From an uncultured Pseudomonadales bacterium (GTDB taxonomy: Bacteria; Pseudomonadota; Gammaproteobacteria; Pseudomonadales; Balneatricaceae): 55,000 bases of DNA. This document shows, piece by piece, positions 38,704 to 45,533 of this stretch. Made by a program: the position numbers and the translations under genes. The notes under the pieces were generated by a model. The model did not search any database and was not told the origin of the DNA. It saw only the letters and a list, made by a program, of their open reading frames with translations. Each line of letters starts with the position of its first letter. Positions within the stretch are counted from its first letter, which is position 1. The stretch covers positions 1 to 55,000 of the forward strand of contig CALJVT010000003.1 in the NCBI GenBank assembly GCA_937773555.1, written 5' to 3'.

Positions 38704-39108
38704 ATGCTTGGAAATAAAGCCGGAACATTAATTTTAAAGGAAACCAGTAAGCCGATAGCATCTGGAAAATATGGATTACCTGCTATGGAAACACACAATG
38801 TTGGCAGCGGAAAGCTTGTAGGTCATGATGTTATGGCACGAGCAACATTTACTGCTGAGATGAGACCTGACGGTTCATGGTTGGGTGCGTGTTCTGCTGG
38901 AATTATAGCCTGCGAAAAAGGTGTTGCCACATTTATATGCAATGGTGTTGGGAACATGACGGAAGCTGGTGGTGTGTCGTTTAAAGGTGGCGCTTCATTT
39001 GAAACTACATCTGAAGCGTTATCTGAACTGAATGGTAAGTATTATATGTTTACTTACGAATCTGATGCAGAGGGTAATGCAGAATGGAACCTTTATCCCT
39101 GTAAATAA
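38704..39108 (+). CDS. Small orphan protein, beta-rich
   Basis: 134 residues, no signal peptide. Glycine-rich and probably all-beta, with three cysteines in the middle (GACSAG, IIACEKG, FICNGVG) and one at the C-terminus (YPCK). The segment SFKGGASFETTSEALSELNGKYYMFTYES has a strand-turn-strand look as in small lipocalin-like barrels. No family is recognised. The ribosome-binding site AAGGAG lies 7 bases before the ATG. It ends at a terminator. It shares its leader, but no clear sequence identity, with the broken gene before it. Confidence 0.6.
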   Translation: MLGNKAGTLILKETSKPIASGKYGLPAMETHNVGSGKLVGHDVMARATFTAEMRPDGSWLGACSAGIIACEKGVATFICNGVGNMTEAGGVSFKGGASFETTSEALSELNGKYYMFTYESDAEGNAEWNLYPCK

Positions 39109-39117
39109 TACAAACAT

Positions 39118-39147
39118 AGGCTTAGAGCTCCAGTTCTAAGCCTTTTC
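39118..39147 (+). terminator. Rho-independent terminator
   Basis: AGGCTTAGA pairs with TCTAAGCCT around an 8-base loop, followed by TTTCATTATTTTT. It lies 9 bases after the stop codon. Confidence 0.85.
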
Positions 39148-39297
39148 ATTATTTTTATGCCACCTTAATATTTTCAGACCTGAACTGCGTATAACAGCTG
39201 CAGCTTTTGAATTATCGGCACGCCACTTTAGCTTTATTAATGCTGTTATTAGTCAAGCTAAAACTATACGTTTTTTCACTTAAACATAAAGATCAAT

Positions 39298-39552
39298 CTA
39301 CTCAACGTACTTTCCGCTAGCAAAAGCATAGCGTGAATTACGCACCTTAGTTATAAATTTCAGAGGCACGAATCCGTTCTTTAGGGTATCATTTGCAAAA
39401 GTTCGCTTCTGAGAACTGTTCCAATTAAGTCCGCCTGAAAGATAAGCATCTTTTAATGCCACAACATAATCCATATTAGTGGTGTTGCCATTTATCCCCG
39501 TGAACCAACTCAAAATAAAGGGACTTTCAAGCGGATTTGTGGTGGGATGCAA
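39298..39552 (-). pseudogene. Fragment of an HNH-type nuclease gene
   Basis: An 84-codon frame. The segment MDYVVALKDAYLSGGLNWNSSQKRTFANDTLKN closely follows the D-H-V-V-x-L-K-D-A...W...R.AFANDPLNL core of HNH/DUF1524-type endonucleases, but the catalytic D-H is D-Y and the downstream NRSK part is lost or shifted. The start overlaps the conserved left flank of attachment-like site 2. The family ends are missing on both sides, so I call it a remnant, not a working enzyme. Confidence 0.5.
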
Positions 39553-39670
39553 CCGGAAAACAAGGGCAAATGGCGTCCCAGAGAGACGGCGCGTCTATGG
39601 CTAAGAGCTATTTATTATATGTGGTTGTTGGTTATAGTAGCTCAAATGTGTACCAACCCGTGTACCAAAA
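39509..39670. repeat. Attachment-like site 2: conserved left flank, tRNA-Arg core, arm repeats
   Basis: The core TGGCGTCCCAGAGAG (39571-39585) is identical to the tRNA 3' end. To its left, about 60 bases (CGGATTTGTGGTGGGATG, CCGGAAAACAAGGG) match the bases left of the tRNA at 41671-41742. To its right, ACGGCGCGTCTA and two 12-base arm units at 39647 (TGTGTACCAACC) and 39659 (CGTGTACCAAAA) follow, as in site 1. Confidence 0.75.
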
Positions 39671-39826
39671 AAGTAATCTGCCCCCCTTAACTAAGGTCAA
39701 ATTAGTGTGAAACAGTGGCTAAGTGACACTCTAAAATCTCAACAACTTTATTAGATTTAACAAAAAATGGAGCACGTTAATCTTAGCGCTAACTATTGGT
39801 TATGATGTTGAATTATAGGGGAAAGC

Positions 39827-39994
39827 ATGAAGGGTAAAAAGATCATCTTTACTATCCTTGGTTTAGTGTGTTTTGTAGTGTTTGTTGTAGCTTGCTTAGG
39901 AATGTACACGTTTAATTATCTTGCTAGCCTACCGGGATATAGTGTTGATGGTAATAAATGTTTTGAAATCGATCCTCGAATTGGCTGTGATTAA
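39827..39994 (+). CDS. 55-residue single-pass membrane protein
   Basis: Starts MKGKKIIFTILGLVCFVVF, one membrane helix (about 6-25), then a short periplasmic tail with two cysteines (NKCFEIDP, RIGCD) that could form a disulfide. AGGGGAA lies 5 bases before the ATG. No family is recognised. It is the first gene of unit B. Confidence 0.55.
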   Translation: MKGKKIIFTILGLVCFVVFVVACLGMYTFNYLASLPGYSVDGNKCFEIDPRIGCD

Positions 39995-40108
39995 GATTAA
40001 AAATCAGAAAAATTCTTAGTTTCCTTCCTGTAGGCTTGGTTTGTTGGAGACAACATTAAAACTGGTTTATACACTAATAATAGCCCTAAAGGGGTAAGGA
40101 AAATAACT

Positions 40109-40462
40109 ATGGATCAAAATTTAAGAGCCGCCATACAGACGAGTACGTTTTACTACTTCTTGATCGCTACAGTGCTTCTAACCATCGCACAACTATCAAC
40201 CATGATGGTCATCGTGCTGGCTGACATCTCAGGTAAAGAAAACGTGGTTGCTGCATCTGTTATTGGGCCATGCTTTGTGGGCGTGTTTGCCATCTTTAGA
40301 ATGATGACCAACATGCAATACCTAGTCCGTGACATGGATGATGGCATGAGAGCAACGAACTACGGAGTAGCTATGACAGCAATCCCATTTTCGGTTCTCA
40401 AGTTTGTTTTTGCGCTAATCTTCGTGGTGGTTGCTGTAGTGCAACTGATGGCGATACTCTAA
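40109..40462 (+). CDS. Small multi-pass membrane protein
   Basis: 117 residues with three hydrophobic segments (about 14-38, 47-63 and 87-115), a charged loop (RDMDDGMRATNYG) and an uncleaved N-terminus. The composition is that of a real membrane protein. No family is recognised. GGGGTAAGGA lies about 9 bases before the ATG. Confidence 0.6.
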   Translation: MDQNLRAAIQTSTFYYFLIATVLLTIAQLSTMMVIVLADISGKENVVAASVIGPCFVGVFAIFRMMTNMQYLVRDMDDGMRATNYGVAMTAIPFSVLKFVFALIFVVVAVVQLMAIL

Positions 40463-40564
40463 CGTAACATTGATTTAATCTGGAACGTGTAGCATTTAAA
40501 TATTCATCAGTGTCCTGTGAATTTGGGCATTGATGAATTTTATTTCGTACAGCTTGCTAAAGGG

Positions 40565-41152
40565 ATGAAACCAATCAAAACACTGCTAACCATACTCTTC
40601 ATATCACTTTTGTCGTCTCCTAGTTGGAGTGAGTCTGAAGTTCATATGGTAGAACTTAAATTACTGAATAATTTAGATGATATAAGAGGGTTTTGTATTG
40701 ACATTAAAGGACATAAACTTAAAGCTAAAATAAGTAGGGGAATTCAGGTACATTCATGTTACTCGTATCAGGGAAAAATTGCCGTTGATCAAGGTTTAGA
40801 TGCTAATAAATTGAAGCAAAAACAATTGTTCTTTCCTTATTTTGATGTTTGTGTACGTCCAGCTTCTTCTAATAACCCTATGAATTTAAGCCTTATAAAA
40901 TGTGGGAATACACAAGAATTTGTATTTACTCAAGACAATACAATACGTTTAAAAAGTAATAAAAACTTATGTCTTACAGTTGCAAAAGGAAATTCAAGAA
41001 ATGGTGGAGGTGGGTCACCCTTGCATTTGATAAGAAATTTATCTATGCAAATATGTAATGAGCAAAAGTCTATTTATAAGACTTGGGGTGTAAGGGGTTT
41101 TAAAAAAGGTTTGCTTTTTACAGAAGAAATCTCAAAATTTTCGTCAAATTAA
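40565..41152 (+). CDS. Exported ricin-B-lectin-like protein
   Basis: About 195 residues. The signal peptide MKPIKTLLTILFISLLSSPSWS is followed by a cysteine-containing beta-trefoil-like region: RGFCIDIKGHKLKA, IQVHSCYSYQGKIAVDQ, LSLIKCGNTQEFVFTQ, IRLKSNKNLCLTV and SMQICNEQ. These QxF/C-x-D/L repeats resemble ricin-type lectin domains, but no sugar-binding site can be confirmed. The start is uncertain: ATG at 40565 begins the signal peptide but has AAGGG directly against it; GTG at 40517 is an upstream option. It belongs to unit B. Confidence 0.6.
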   Translation: MKPIKTLLTILFISLLSSPSWSESEVHMVELKLLNNLDDIRGFCIDIKGHKLKAKISRGIQVHSCYSYQGKIAVDQGLDANKLKQKQLFFPYFDVCVRPASSNNPMNLSLIKCGNTQEFVFTQDNTIRLKSNKNLCLTVAKGNSRNGGGGSPLHLIRNLSMQICNEQKSIYKTWGVRGFKKGLLFTEEISKFSSN

Positions 41153-41443
41153 ACCCTGAACCTAATCTATATATCCTCAGTGCTTCCCAGAATGATGAAA
41201 TCTTACAATGAAGACAGTTGATCAAAGGTTAACGCAAGGCAGCGTTATAAGAAACCTCCACCCTCACCAAAGCCATACAGCTAAAATTTAGCCTTACTTG
41301 AGGCGGGCTATCCTTTTGAGTTGGATTTAGCTTACTTGAGTAAACTTGAGGGATGTGAGTAAGTTCAGCATAAGTCATATATCAATGACAGGTTGATATT
41401 AGTAAAGTTATAGCCATCATTACAACCTTTCAAGGACGGACAC

Positions 41444-41497
41444 ATGAGTATCAAAAAGATAATCACAGGATTAACGATTTCGCTAATACTGGCATAG
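41444..41497 (+). pseudogene. Truncated leader of a Sel1-type exported protein
   Basis: MSIKKIITGLTISLILA ends at TAG (41495). It matches the signal peptide of the Sel1 protein at 25054 (MSIRKVLLGLTLILLWA) and starts after GGACGGACAC. Nothing like Sel1 repeats follows in any frame. It is most likely a gene remnant; a 17-residue peptide is not excluded. Confidence 0.55.
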
Positions 41498-41538
41498 CCA
41501 TTCTCCACTGATTTAATGTGCCTTAATTATAGGTTTTA

Positions 41539-41757
41539 GGTACACAGTTTTTTATCAAGTGGGATATTTTTTGGTACACAAAACGGTTTCCATGAATCTG
41601 TGTACCAACCTGTGTACCTAAAGCTTTAGGCTTTGGCGATACCGTAAAATACCGCATGGGAGGATAATAACTCGATATAAGGGCGTTTTCAAACGGATTT
41701 GTGGCGGGGTGATACTGGATGAAACCGGAAAATAAGGGGGAATGGCGTCCCAGAGAG
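41539..41757. repeat. Attachment-like site 3 at the tRNA: four arm-type repeats, conserved flank, core
   Basis: Two inverted GGTACACA (41539, 41573) and two direct, 12-base-spaced units (TGTGTACCAACC at 41599, TGTGTACCTAAA at 41611) lie 121-204 bases before the core. The flank at 41671-41742 matches that of site 2. The core 41743-41757 is the last 15 bases of the tRNA gene itself. Confidence 0.72.
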
Positions 41758-41819
41758 GAGTCGAACCTCCGGCCTGCCGCTTAGGAGGCGGCTGCTCTAT
41801 CCAGCTGAGCTACTGGGAC
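41743..41819 (-). tRNA. tRNA-Arg (anticodon CCU)
   Basis: A complete cloverleaf of 77 bases: acceptor GTCCCAG/CTGGGAC, D arm GCTC...GAGC, anticodon stem GCCGC/GCGGC with loop CTCCTAA (anticodon at 41783-41785), T arm GGAGG TTCGACT CCTCT, discriminator G and an encoded CCA. It reads AGG codons. Its 3' end faces the accessory region, the usual side for tRNA-targeted islands. Confidence 0.97.
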
Positions 41820-41938
41820 AGTGTAGCCGCGCATTCTAACAGCTAGCGAATTCTATGGGTACCTGCGTCTTATATAAATGTTGTAAATAATGAGGTATTT
41901 ATGCAATTTATATAAACGCTAAAGATTGTGCTAATGTT

Positions 41939-41959
41939 AATAAGAATGATTTGCATTAA
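41939..41959. promoter_or_regulatory. Fur-box-like site
   Basis: AATAAGAATGATTTGCATT (41939-41957) follows the common gammaproteobacterial Fur pattern (GAATGATTTGCATT). It lies about 60 bases before the DUF4856 gene, at the head of the iron locus. Confidence 0.7.
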
Positions 41960-42019
41960 GATTAAAGATTGTTTATGATACAAGCATCAACTTAACTCAA
42001 CTTTAATCAGAGAAAAACC

Positions 42020-43411
42020 ATGATCAAAACACTTCTTTCTGTAGTTGTTGCCGCTAGCGTAACCTTAACAGGCCAAGCCAACGCGGGTGGACATGCAGAG
42101 GTTTATGCAGGCTTCCCCATCACAGTAAAAAACTATTCTGGTAGCAAAACCCATTCGGAGGCTTATACTGGCCAAATAGCACGACATGTTTTGCACAATT
42201 CAGCCAAAAAGTTGGTCAGTAGGGGTGCTAGCCTAGAGCAAACTAAAGCGTACTTTAATGGTAAAGAGCCGGGTAGAGTTATTGTAGACCCAGTTTCAAA
42301 AGACGGCTTCCCAGTGCTACAAACACATGTAGATAAAATCTCAAAAGGCAAAAATCTTTCTGGGAAAGCCTATAAGGGCTTAATTTCTGGCATGCCTGGT
42401 GGGCTCACAGGGGCTGAGTTGCTAGACTTGTTGCTAGAAAAGGCTGCAGCCACAGAAAAAGGCTTTGACCCTTTAACAGGCTATGACTACACGCAGTTGG
42501 TTTCTAAATTCACTATGGGCGCTGTGTTTTACAATCAGGCGGTAGATAATTACTTAGATGAAAAGCTAGGTGCGAATGTGAATCCAAATAACAAGGCATA
42601 CAAAGAGGGTAAGGCCTATACAGGTAAAGAGCACGTATGGGACGAGGCCTTTGGTTATTTTGGCGCCCCAGCTCACACCATGACGTTAACTGCTGCAGAA
42701 GTTTATGGTATCGCTAAGCAAAAAGCAGACAGCTTTGACAAGGCTGACTACAATAACGATGGCAAGGTGTCGTTAGTTACTGAGATGGCCTATGCTCACG
42801 CATACTACGCAGCCTCGTTTGATAAGGGTGGTAAAACTAAGTACCTTCATACTATTGTTCAGGCCTTTTTAGATGGCCGCAACCTAATATCTTCTGCTAA
42901 TGGTGAAGCGCTTACAACTGGCCAACGCAGTGAATTGATGGGCTATGCAGGCATTATTAAAAGCCAATGGCAGCGCCTAATTGCTGAAGCTGTGTTTAAG
43001 TATGCAGGTTCTGTATACGGTGACATTGAAAAGCTAGAAACTATTATTGAAGCTAATGGTGATGCTGTGAAGGCTTATCGTAACTACGCCAAGCACTGGG
43101 GTGAGTTAAAAGGTTTTGCCTTAGCCTTGGAAGCCGGTGGTGTAAACCTTGGTGAAACAGGGGTTAAGTTAAATAGGTTGCTTGGGTACAGCCCAGTATT
43201 GTTAGGTAATACTCAAGTTGCTGCCCTAGTTAATGGTGAGTTTGTGCAAAGCTCGTCGGTGAGTATGGCTGAGTATCGGGTGCAGATGATTAAGTTACAA
43301 AAACTGATGATCGATGATTTTGGCGTCGAAGCTCGTAGCAAAGATGTGACGGCAAACTTAGCTCAGCTTGTAGATTCGCTGGGTGAAGCTTTGGCAGCAG
43401 AAAATGATTAA
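42020..43411 (+). CDS. DUF4856 family exported protein
   Basis: 463 residues with a signal peptide cleaved after GQANA (about residue 22). The recognisable family features are NYSGSKTHSEAYTGQIARHVL, a conserved HVWDEAFGYFGAP near 205 and an EF-hand-like loop DKADYNNDGKVS near 238. Family members occur near imelysin and other iron-related proteins of marine bacteria; the function is unknown. Here it follows a Fur-like site and heads a run of same-strand genes ending with FbpABC, so a role in iron acquisition at the envelope is inferred. Confidence 0.8.
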   Translation: MIKTLLSVVVAASVTLTGQANAGGHAEVYAGFPITVKNYSGSKTHSEAYTGQIARHVLHNSAKKLVSRGASLEQTKAYFNGKEPGRVIVDPVSKDGFPVLQTHVDKISKGKNLSGKAYKGLISGMPGGLTGAELLDLLLEKAAATEKGFDPLTGYDYTQLVSKFTMGAVFYNQAVDNYLDEKLGANVNPNNKAYKEGKAYTGKEHVWDEAFGYFGAPAHTMTLTAAEVYGIAKQKADSFDKADYNNDGKVSLVTEMAYAHAYYAASFDKGGKTKYLHTIVQAFLDGRNLISSANGEALTTGQRSELMGYAGIIKSQWQRLIAEAVFKYAGSVYGDIEKLETIIEANGDAVKAYRNYAKHWGELKGFALALEAGGVNLGETGVKLNRLLGYSPVLLGNTQVAALVNGEFVQSSSVSMAEYRVQMIKLQKLMIDDFGVEARSKDVTANLAQLVDSLGEALAAEND

Positions 43412-43429
43412 CCGTTGGCTTAGTCAATA

Positions 43430-44428
43430 GTGCAATGGCTACTTGAGTTTGCACAATCTTGGTTTTCTGAACTTACGGGTTTAGTTAGCCAAGGTAGCAA
43501 GCGCGTGTTTCTAGGTTATTTATTAAGTGCTGCTATATTAGCCATTATATGGCTCATGTGGCAGCGCAAGCTTAACTTTATGGCCGCTGTGGGCTGGTTC
43601 TTTCGGCGTGAAACTTGGTGGTCTAGGTCCAGTCGATCGGACTACCAGTTGATGCTGCTCAATCAGCCTCTAATGCTGCTGTTAAGCCCACTCTTGCTCA
43701 GCAAGCTGGTACTTGCTACTAGCATCTTCTATAGCCTTAGTGATTGGGTGGTTCGGCCCTTATGGTCGTCTGACATATCTGCCTTTTGGGTATCAGTGCT
43801 GTTTACAGCATGTTTATTTGTAGTGGATGATGCAAGCCGTTATTATCTACATCGGCTCATGCACCGCTGGCCTGCTTTGTGGGCTTTCCATCGAGTACAC
43901 CATACTGCTGAAAGCTTAACGCCGTTTACGGTTTTTCGTACGCACCCCGTCGAGGGAGTGCTGTTTGGCTTGAGGAGTGCCCTAGTGCAAGGGTTTTTAA
44001 TCGGTATTTTTGTATTTTTATTTTATGATCGAGTGACCTTGCTGAGTGTATTGGGGGCCAATGTATTTACCGCTGCATTAAATTTTCTGGGGTCTAATTT
44101 ACGTCATTCCCCAGTACCTATTAGTTATGGTAAAACGCTAGAGCGGTGGCTTATTTCTCCAGCGCAACATCAAATACATCACTCCCAAGCGCGCGAGCAC
44201 TGGAACAAAAACTTTGGTGCATTTATTGCGGTGTGGGATCGAGTGGGTAACACTTTAGAGTATGGTTCTAACACACAAGATTTAACCTATGGTCTGAGAC
44301 ATCAAAAACCCCAAGAGCATCAACTAGTCACCTTGTACTGGCAGCCTTTTAAACACTGCTGGCGCTGCTTGCGGCGCACCAAGATAAAACCCAATAGCGC
44401 CATGAGCGCCATAAGTGAGACACCATAA
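43430..44428 (+). CDS. Sterol desaturase / fatty acid hydroxylase superfamily membrane protein
   Basis: 332 residues from GTG, with four to five membrane helices. The diiron histidine boxes are complete: HRLMH (141-145), HRVHH (154-158) and HQIHH (247-251). Such enzymes hydroxylate or desaturate lipids with O2. It lies 18 bases after the DUF4856 gene and its TAA is followed at once by the FbpA-type ATG, so it is embedded in the iron locus. The link between a diiron lipid enzyme and iron uptake is not explained by known pathways. Confidence 0.85.
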   Translation: MQWLLEFAQSWFSELTGLVSQGSKRVFLGYLLSAAILAIIWLMWQRKLNFMAAVGWFFRRETWWSRSSRSDYQLMLLNQPLMLLLSPLLLSKLVLATSIFYSLSDWVVRPLWSSDISAFWVSVLFTACLFVVDDASRYYLHRLMHRWPALWAFHRVHHTAESLTPFTVFRTHPVEGVLFGLRSALVQGFLIGIFVFLFYDRVTLLSVLGANVFTAALNFLGSNLRHSPVPISYGKTLERWLISPAQHQIHHSQAREHWNKNFGAFIAVWDRVGNTLEYGSNTQDLTYGLRHQKPQEHQLVTLYWQPFKHCWRCLRRTKIKPNSAMSAISETP

Positions 44429-45478
44429 ATGAGATCTTTTAATTTAATCAACAGCCTTTTAATATCTGCTATTACTGCAAGTATTTTGGCAGTAACAAGC
44501 GCCCAAGCCAGTGGCGTGGTGAACGTTTATTCAGCCCGTAAAGAAGCCTTGATTAAACCCTTGTTAGACCAGTTTAGTAACACCACGGGCATTAAGGTCA
44601 ACCTAATTACTGGCAAGGCAGATGCTTTATTAAAACGCTTGCAGGTTGAGGGTAGTGCAACACCTGCAGATTTATTTATTACTGTAGATGCTGGTCGTCT
44701 GCATCGGGCTAAAGAGGCAGGTGTACTAAAGCCAGTATCTGTACCATTGTTAGAAGAGACCATTCCAAAAGAACTTAGGGATGAAGCGGGTTACTGGTAT
44801 GGATTAACTCTCAGGGCTAGGCCCATTATCTATGCCAAAGACCGGGTCACACCCTCTGATTTGTCTACCTACGAAGCCTTAGCTGAAGCTCAATGGGGTG
44901 GCCGCCTATGTTTGCGGTCGTCGCAATCAGTTTATAATCAGTCCTTGGTAGCTGCTACGATTGATGCGCTAGGCGCTTCAAAAACTCAGAGTTGGATGGA
45001 AGGCATGGTTAAAAACCTTGCTAAAGCGCCCTCAGGTGGCGATACTGACCAGCTAAAAGCCGTGGCGGCGGGGGTATGTGACGTGACCATCGTCAATACC
45101 TACTATTTGGCCCGGATGATTAATAGTAGCAAACAAGCTGACCAGTCTGTGGCTAGCCAGTTGGCGGTATTCTGGCCCAATCAGAATGGTTCAGGGGGAT
45201 TGGGCCGTGGGGCACACTTTAATGTGAGTGGTGCAGGCTTTACTAAATATGGAAAGCACCCCAAGCAAGCCCAAGCACTGTTAGAGTATCTTGCATCTGA
45301 GTCAGCACAGGCTTGGTATGCAGAAATTAATAACGAATACCCGGTGGTAGAGGGCGTAGAAGTTTCATCGGCTCTTAAGGGCTTTGGCGCTTATAAGATG
45401 GACTCGATCGACCTAGAAATATTAGGCCAGAATAACCGGCAAGCAGTTCAATTAATGGACCGTGCTGGATGGCGATAA
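44429..45478 (+). CDS. Periplasmic Fe(III)-binding protein (FbpA/FutA-like)
   Basis: 349 residues with a signal peptide (cleavage after AQAS, about 28). VVNVYSARKEALIKPLLDQF is the standard start of ferric-binding proteins, and the tyrosine pair for iron lies in NTYYLARM (about 229-236). A disulfide pair may form from C165 (RLCLRSS) and C214 (GVCDVT). It delivers ferric iron to the following permease and ATPase. Confidence 0.9.
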   Translation: MRSFNLINSLLISAITASILAVTSAQASGVVNVYSARKEALIKPLLDQFSNTTGIKVNLITGKADALLKRLQVEGSATPADLFITVDAGRLHRAKEAGVLKPVSVPLLEETIPKELRDEAGYWYGLTLRARPIIYAKDRVTPSDLSTYEALAEAQWGGRLCLRSSQSVYNQSLVAATIDALGASKTQSWMEGMVKNLAKAPSGGDTDQLKAVAAGVCDVTIVNTYYLARMINSSKQADQSVASQLAVFWPNQNGSGGLGRGAHFNVSGAGFTKYGKHPKQAQALLEYLASESAQAWYAEINNEYPVVEGVEVSSALKGFGAYKMDSIDLEILGQNNRQAVQLMDRAGWR

Positions 45479-45533
45479 ATAATGTAGCGATATTCAATAG
45501 GTGGTAGACGTTAGATGATAGGTTATTGGGTTA

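Larger units (their letters stand above)
37606..41757. mobile_element. Tandem integrase-less mini-islands at tRNA-Arg(CCU): unit A and unit B
   Basis: Three direct repeats of the tRNA 3' end (37606, 39571, 41743) bound unit A (about 1.97 kb) and unit B (about 2.17 kb). The right-hand flanks of the first two copies are alike (ACGGCGC, then TCTA, then 12-bp-period arm-like repeats at +61 or +62). The left-hand flanks of the last two are alike over about 60 bp. Thus each unit has the same two kinds of end. No tyrosine or serine recombinase is encoded. Cargo in A: a broken secreted-protein gene, a small orphan, an HNH-like fragment. Cargo in B: a 55-residue membrane protein, a three-helix membrane protein, a lectin-like exported protein and a truncated leader. 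Element identity is inferred. Confidence 0.7.
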
